Below, in pieces: positions 59,637 through 64,000 of a stretch of DNA of 64,000 bases. Under the pieces are notes generated by a model. The model had not been told where the DNA came from. It did not search any database and worked only from the letters and a program-made list of their open reading frames with translations. This DNA is from Streptomyces caatingaensis (GTDB taxonomy: Bacteria > Actinomycetota > Actinomycetes > Streptomycetales > Streptomycetaceae): NCBI RefSeq assembly GCF_001187435.1, contig NZ_LFXA01000017.1, forward strand, positions 248,001 to 312,000, written 5' to 3'. Both the position numbers and the translations under genes were made by a program. Position 1 is the first letter of the stretch. Each line of letters begins with the position of its first letter.

Positions 59637-59926
59637 CCCGGGGCAAGCCCCGGCACCCCGCGCCCACGCTCCGGCGCGGGGCTGGGCGGGCTGCGCCGCG
59701 CGGGCCCGGCGGGGCTGCGCCCCTGCACTCGGTGTGGGGCGCCCGCTGCCCCCCGCTACGGGGCGCACACCTGCCTTCCGGGCAGTGGCTGCCCGCACTT
59801 CGGCAAGCCTTCGCCCTCCCGCGCTTGAACTGCCCACCCTGGCGTGCAATCCAGCCCGTCCGGCGTTTGAGGACAGCGCCCGGAGGGCGCCTCACACCGC
59901 GCACCCTTCGCACGCCGTGCGGCCCA

Positions 59927-59998
59927 ACCGCCCGGCAGCGCCCGCGGCGCCCACCGCCCGGCAGCGCCCGCGGCGCCCACCGCCCGGCAGCGCCCGCG
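59927..59998. repeat. 26-bp tandem repeat, 2.8 copies
   Basis: Units of 26 bases (beginning ACCGCCCGGCAGCGCCCGCG) start at 59927, 59953 and 59979. They lie in the 59533-60295 gap, which shows no gene. Confidence 0.85.
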
Positions 59999-60081
59999 CC
60001 CCCGCCCGCAGCGCAATCCCCCACGACACCCGCGCCCCACGCTCACCCCCCGCGCCCCTAAGCACGGCCCAAGCACCCCCC

Positions 60082-60145
60082 CAAGGAGGCGCCCCGCCCC
60101 CAAGGAGGCGCCCCGCCCCCAAGGAGGCGCCCCGCCCCCAAGGCG
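60082..60145. repeat. 19-bp tandem repeat, three copies plus a part
   Basis: CAAGGAGGCGCCCCGCCCC is repeated exactly at 60082, 60101 and 60120 and in part at 60139. AAGGAGG recurs as a ribosome-site-like string without reading frames behind it. Confidence 0.85.
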
Positions 60146-60196
60146 CGCCCCCGCCCCCCGGCCGCGCCGGGTTGCGAAGGGGCGCGAGCCCCTGCG

Positions 60197-60211
60197 GAAA
60201 CGGTGAAAGGG
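60197..60211 (+). repeat. Dispersed intergenic repeat core, copy 4
   Basis: GAAACGGTGAAAGGG is preceded by GGGGCGCGAGCCCCTGCG and followed by CGGGGCGGGGGCACAA, about 85 bases before cobA. The GGGGGCACAA end also occurs in copy 2 (49191-49200 region). Confidence 0.8.
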
Positions 60212-60295
60212 CGGGGCGGGGGCACAATCCCCCTACCCCCCACCGGGCACGTAGGGTATGACCAACCCCCTGACCAGCAAGGAGAAGCCGCATCC

Positions 60296-61522
60296 ATGGC
60301 CGAGCCCCAAGCCCTCGCCGCCTACCCCGTCGGACTGCGGCTCGCCGGCCGCCGCGTCGTCGTCCTCGGCGGCGGCCAGGTCGCCCAGCGCCGCCTCCCG
60401 GCGCTGCTCGCCGCCGGTGCCGACGTCGTCCTCGTCTCGCCCTCCGCCACGCCCTCCGTCGAGGCGATGGCCGAGGCCGGCGAACTGCGCTGGGAGCGCC
60501 GCCCCTACCGCCAGGGCGACCTGGAGGGCGCCTGGTACGCCCTGATCTCGACCGACGACCCGGAGGCGAACCGCATCGCCTCCGCCGAGGCGGAGTCCCG
60601 CCGTGTCTGGGCGGTCCGCAGCGACGACGCCGAGGCCGCGACCGCGTGGACCCCGGCCACCGGCCGCAGCGAGGGCGTGACGGTCGCCGTGCTCACCGGC
60701 CAGGACCCGCGCCGCTCCGCCGCCGTGCGCGACGCGGTCGTCGAGGGCCTGCGCGACGGCACGATCGCCGCCCCGCACCACCGCGACCCCGCCGTGCGCC
60801 CCGGCAGCGTCGCCCTCGTCGGCGGCGGCCCCGGCGACCCCGACCTGATCACCGTGCGCGGCCGCAGGCTCCTCGCCGAGGCCGACGTCGTCGTCGCCGA
60901 CCGGCTCGGCCCGCGCGACCTGCTCGACGAACTCCCGCCGCACGTCGAGGTCATCGACGCGGCGAAGATCCCGTACGGCCGCTTCATGGCCCAGGAGGCG
61001 ATCAACGCGGCGCTGATCGAGCACGCCAAGGCCGGCAAGGCCGTGGTCCGCCTCAAGGGCGGCGACCCGTTCGTCTTCGGCCGCGGCAAGGAGGAGGCCG
61101 AGGCGCTCGCCGAGCACGGCATCCCCGTCACCGTCGTCCCCGGCGTCTCCAGCTCCATCAGCGTCCCGGCCGTCGCCGGAATCCCCGTCACCCACCGCGG
61201 CGTCGCCCACGAGTTCACCGTCCTCAGCGGCCACGTCGCCCCCGACGACCCCCGCTCCCTGGTCGACTGGGAGGCCGTCGCCCGGCTCCGCGGCACCCTC
61301 GTGCTGCTCATGGCCGTGGAGAAGATCGGCGCGATCGCCGAGGCCCTGATCCGCCACGGTCGCGACGCCGGCACCCCCGTCGCCGTGATCCAGGAAGGCA
61401 CGACCGCGACCCAGCGCCGCACGGACGCCACCCTCGCGACGGTGGGGGAGCGGATACGGGAGGAGGGCATACGCCCGCCCGCCGTCATCGTCGTCGGCGA
61501 CGTCGTGACCGTCGGCCGCTGA
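60296..61522 (+). CDS. cobA: Uroporphyrinogen-III C-methyltransferase with siroheme-synthase N-terminus
   Basis: The 408-residue protein combines a precorrin-2 dehydrogenase-like N-terminus (LAGRRVVVLGGGQVAQRRLP, about 10-150) with a SUMT domain (about 165-405). SUMT motifs are ALVGGGPGDPDLITVRGRRL, VVADRLGPRDLLDEL, RLKGGDPFVFGRGKEE and VPGVSSSISVPAVAGIPVTH. It makes precorrin-2, the branch point for siroheme and cobalamin. The CysG-type middle domain is short, so chelatase activity is uncertain. The ATG at 60296 has AAGGAG 10 bases upstream, and the longer frame from 60203 would include a repeat. Confidence 0.93.
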   Translation: MAEPQALAAYPVGLRLAGRRVVVLGGGQVAQRRLPALLAAGADVVLVSPSATPSVEAMAEAGELRWERRPYRQGDLEGAWYALISTDDPEANRIASAEAESRRVWAVRSDDAEAATAWTPATGRSEGVTVAVLTGQDPRRSAAVRDAVVEGLRDGTIAAPHHRDPAVRPGSVALVGGGPGDPDLITVRGRRLLAEADVVVADRLGPRDLLDELPPHVEVIDAAKIPYGRFMAQEAINAALIEHAKAGKAVVRLKGGDPFVFGRGKEEAEALAEHGIPVTVVPGVSSSISVPAVAGIPVTHRGVAHEFTVLSGHVAPDDPRSLVDWEAVARLRGTLVLLMAVEKIGAIAEALIRHGRDAGTPVAVIQEGTTATQRRTDATLATVGERIREEGIRPPAVIVVGDVVTVGR

Positions 61523-61559
61523 CCCCACACCCCACCCCACGAGCAAGGCAGTTCACCCC

Positions 61560-62387
61560 ATGGCCCCCCTGGCTGAGACGATCACCATCGACGACCCCGA
61601 CGACCCGCGGCTGACCGACTACACCGGCCTGACCGACGTCGAGCTGCGCCGCCGCCGCGAGCCCGCCGAGGGGCTGTTCATCGCCGAGGGCGAGAAGGTG
61701 ATCCGCCGCGCTCTGCAGGCCGGTTACACGATGCGCTCGATGCTGCTCACCCCCAAGTGGGCCGATGTCATGCGCGACGTCATCGACACCTCCGAGGCGC
61801 CCGTCTACGTCGTCAGCCCCGAGCTCGCCGAGCGGGTGACGGGCTATCACGTGCACCGCGGCGCCCTCGCCTCCCTGCACCGCTCCCCGCTGCCCGACGC
61901 CGCCGGCCTGCTGCGCACCGCGCGCCGCGTAGCGATCATGGAATCGGTGAACGACCACACCAACATCGGCGCCATCTTCCGCAGCGCCGCCGCTCTGGGC
62001 ATGGACGCCGTCCTGCTCTCCCCGGACTGCGCCGACCCGCTGTACCGCCGCTCGGTGAAGGTGTCCATGGGCGCCGTCTTCTCCGTCCCCTACGCCCGCC
62101 TGGAGAGCTGGCCGCAGGACCTGGAGACGCTCCGGGCCGCGGGCTTCCGGGTGCTGGCCCTGACCCCGGACGAGAAGGCCGTCCCCCTGGACGAGGCCGC
62201 TCCGCACCGCATGGAACGCGTCGCGCTGATGCTCGGCGCGGAGGGCACCGGGCTGTCCGCCAAGGCCCTGCGGGCGGCGGACGAATGGGTGCGCATCCCC
62301 ATGGCCCACGGCGTGGACTCGCTCAACGTCGGCGCGGCGGCCGCCGTCGCGTTCTACGCGGTGGCGTCGGGACGTCCGCAGGGCTGA
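61560..62387 (+). CDS. TrmH/SpoU-family RNA 2'-O-methyltransferase
   Basis: The 275-residue protein has a substrate-binding N-terminus (GLFIAEGEKVIRRALQAG) and a SPOUT knot. The motifs are ESVNDHTNIGAIFRSAAALG (motif 1), ALMLGAEGTGLS (motif 2) and IPMAHGVDSLNVGAAAAV (motif 3). It methylates ribose in rRNA or tRNA using SAM. Relatives include thiostrepton-resistance type enzymes, but no resistance role is implied here. It is 37 bases after cobA, and its 3' end overlaps the convergent kinase gene by 34 bases. Confidence 0.93.
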   Translation: MAPLAETITIDDPDDPRLTDYTGLTDVELRRRREPAEGLFIAEGEKVIRRALQAGYTMRSMLLTPKWADVMRDVIDTSEAPVYVVSPELAERVTGYHVHRGALASLHRSPLPDAAGLLRTARRVAIMESVNDHTNIGAIFRSAAALGMDAVLLSPDCADPLYRRSVKVSMGAVFSVPYARLESWPQDLETLRAAGFRVLALTPDEKAVPLDEAAPHRMERVALMLGAEGTGLSAKALRAADEWVRIPMAHGVDSLNVGAAAAVAFYAVASGRPQG

Positions 62388-63613
62388 GGCGCCGCCGCGG
62401 CGGCCGCGGCACAGGCCCGCGGCGTCCCCTCGGACTTCTTGGGTCCGTCGCAGCCCTGCGCCGCCGCGATGCCCAGTGCCACCAGCAGCGTCACCACGAC
62501 GAAGACGATGAGCCGCTGGCGCAGCAGCCGGGGGTCGGGGCGCCGCACGCCGGTGCCCTGCCCGGGCCGGGTCCCCGGCCGTGCCGGGCCCCGCGCGGAA
62601 CGCTTCCGCGCGACGGGCCGCTTGGGCCCCGCCGGGCGCGGCGGCGCGGGCTGACGGGCCGTCGGCGCCGTCCCGGCGGCGGGACGCGGCTCGGTGGACT
62701 GCTGCGCGTACTCCGCGGGACGGCGGGAGGGGGGCCGCTCCGGCTCGCGGCGCGGCGGCACCCGGCGGACGGCACCGTCCGTCCCGTGCGCCTCGCGCGC
62801 CGCGATCTCCTTGAGCCGCAGCGAGAGCTGGAGCGTGCTGGGCCGCTCCTCCGGGTCCTTGGCCAGACAGGCCAGGATCAGCGGGGCGAGCGCGTCCGGA
62901 ACGCCCGTCAGCTGCGGCTCCTCGTGCACCACCCGGTAGAGCATGATCTCCGAACTGCCCTGCCCGAAGGGGGAGTCCGCGGTACAGGCGTACGAGAGGG
63001 TCGCGCCCAGCGAGAAGACGTCCGTCGCGGGCGTCACGGCCGCGCCCCGCACCTGCTCCGGCGCGAGGAACCCCGGCGAGCCGACGGCCGTGCCGACGTG
63101 CGTGAGGGTGCTCGCCCCGGTCGCCCAGGCGATGCCGAAGTCGATGATCCGCGGGCCCTTGGGGGAGAGCAGGATGTTCGAGGGCTTCAGGTCGCGGTGG
63201 ACCACCCCCGCGTCGTGCACCGCCAGCAGCCCCTCGGCCAACGCCGCCCCGATGGAGGCGGTCTGAGCGGCCGACAGGGGGCCCTCCTCGGTCACCTTGT
63301 CGTGCAGGGACGGCCCGGGGACGTACTGCGTCGCGAACCACGGCCGCTCGGCCTCCAGGTCCGCGGCCACCAGCCGGGCCGTACAGCCGCCGCGGATGCG
63401 CCGGGCCGCCGACACCTCGCGGGCGAAGCGCGAGCGGAACTCCTCGTCCTCGGCGAGGTCCGGCCGGATCACCTTCAGCGCCACCCGCTGGCCGCGCTTG
63501 TCCGACCCGAGGTACACCACGCCCATGCCACCCGCGCCCAGCCGGCGGTGGAGCCGGAACGAGCCGACGACACGCGGGTCCTCGCGCCGGAGCCGCATCA
63601 TCGTCATCTTCAT
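62354..63613 (-). CDS. Ser/Thr protein kinase with single membrane helix
   Basis: The 419-residue protein has a Hanks-type kinase domain (about 15-270). It shows the P-loop LGAGGMGVVYLG, ATP lysine in VALKVIRP, catalytic HRDLKPSN, the metal-binding Asp in IIDFGIAWA, and GSPGFLAPEQ. A Pro/Arg-rich linker (about 280-375) leads to a membrane helix (LIVFVVVTLLVALGIAA) and a short exterior tail without PASTA repeats. The ATG at 63613 (MKMTMMRLRRED) is one of several clustered ATGs. It is a membrane signalling kinase of unknown target and converges with the rRNA methyltransferase gene. Confidence 0.92.
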   Translation of the reverse strand: MKMTMMRLRREDPRVVGSFRLHRRLGAGGMGVVYLGSDKRGQRVALKVIRPDLAEDEEFRSRFAREVSAARRIRGGCTARLVAADLEAERPWFATQYVPGPSLHDKVTEEGPLSAAQTASIGAALAEGLLAVHDAGVVHRDLKPSNILLSPKGPRIIDFGIAWATGASTLTHVGTAVGSPGFLAPEQVRGAAVTPATDVFSLGATLSYACTADSPFGQGSSEIMLYRVVHEEPQLTGVPDALAPLILACLAKDPEERPSTLQLSLRLKEIAAREAHGTDGAVRRVPPRREPERPPSRRPAEYAQQSTEPRPAAGTAPTARQPAPPRPAGPKRPVARKRSARGPARPGTRPGQGTGVRRPDPRLLRQRLIVFVVVTLLVALGIAAAQGCDGPKKSEGTPRACAAAAAAAPQPCGRPDATA

Positions 63614-64000
63614 CCCCGCTGCCGGTCCTGCTGACGAGCCACAGCTTACGGATAGACGGGCGGCCGCGCTGCGAGGCCGCGCATGCGTCGGCGAGACGGC
63701 CGCGGGCGCGGGGAGCGGCCCGGGGCGTCCCGTCGCGCACGGGCGCCGGTCCCGCGCCTCGTCCCGCGCCCGCCCCCAACGGGCGCCCGCCACAGGGGGA
63801 TTGGGGGCATGGCGGGCCCCCGCACCGGAACGATCAAGCACCCGGGGCGCCGGCCCCCGGCACCTGACGCGGCGTCCGGCGGGTCCCGCCGGGGGAGTGC
63901 GGGGAGGGTGCGCGGTCCCGCGCCCGGAGTGATCGAAGTCACCCCCGGGATCCCCTCGGGGAAGTCCCCGGGATCCGGCGGGCGCTTCTCCACCCAGGGG
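63614..64000. other. No gene recognised at the window end
   Basis: The 387 bases are GC-rich with short inverted repeats, such as CCCCGGGATCC near the end. The open frames have no family resemblance. A gene reading in from beyond the window cannot be excluded. Confidence 0.4.

Noticed and set aside
56362..60024. 1220-codon minus-strand frame opposite bluB-cobT
   Set aside because: It is Gly/Arg-rich shadow coding created by the Ala/Pro-rich tail and GC skew. The plus-strand gene has clear BluB and CobT motifs.
60082..60145. CRISPR-like array
   Set aside because: Units are adjacent 19-mers with no spacers and no cas genes nearby, so this is a simple tandem repeat.
63646..63993. 115-codon minus-strand ORF at the window end
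   Set aside because: Pro/Arg-rich with no family pattern or ribosome site, so it is probably a GC artefact.

Overview
The window is high-GC actinobacterial chromosome and almost certainly Streptomyces. Third codon positions are very GC-rich, GTG and TTG starts are frequent, and several gene pairs overlap by GTGA or ATGA. Many proteins carry Ala/Pro-rich tails. Two in-frame TTA codons lie in one regulator, and there is a Pro(GGG) tRNA.

Layout. (1) 1-8 kb, minus strand: a secreted RHS/YD-repeat protein cut by the window edge and a 1436-residue secreted LamG protein. (2) 8.2-15.3 kb: a MarR regulator converging on a respiratory nitrate reductase operon narGHJI, in which narG carries a single-base frameshift. 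(3) 15.3-19 kb: a repeat-rich non-coding stretch and an exported M4-like protein that has lost its zinc site. (4) 19-34.6 kb: a compact biosynthetic cluster. It holds a DegT-type aminotransferase, a StrR/NovG-like ParB regulator, a free carrier protein, an aryl-acid AMP ligase, a type II thioesterase, a NikD-like flavin amine oxidase and a single KS-AT-carrier module. A CGNR regulator and an MFS pump follow, then cysteine synthase-like and serine acetyltransferase genes, a small predicted barrel protein and a TTA-containing regulator. The aminotransferase/flavin oxidase/AMP-ligase trio suggests a lysine-derived pyridine carboxylate (picolinate-like) starter that is extended once with malonate. 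(5) 34.6-37.7 kb: two FecCD permeases divergent from a siderophore-binding lipoprotein, with an iron-box-like site between them and no ATPase. (6) 37.8-49 kb: tRNA-Pro, a HEAT-repeat protein, a Uma2 remnant, argGH, a TetR/MFS pair behind a palindromic operator, a secreted lipase, PlsC, GlpQ, a sigma-like protein and a GNAT. (7) 49.2-53.3 kb: two small membrane proteins, then metNIQ behind a Cys/Met-rich leader peptide. (8) 53.4-63.6 kb: a GNAT, corrinoid genes (cobL-type CbiE/T, a BluB-CobT fusion with a 700-residue low-complexity N-terminus, a CysG/CobA fusion), an rRNA methyltransferase and a Ser/Thr kinase.

The strongest leads are these: the small picolinate-like cluster with a StrR-type palindrome inside its own regulator gene; the TTA-containing regulator coupled to a leader ORF; the zinc-less M4 relative; the Cys/Met leader upstream of metNIQ; and a 15-bp core repeated exactly at four intergenic sites. 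All translations and motif calls were made by eye, with no database search.
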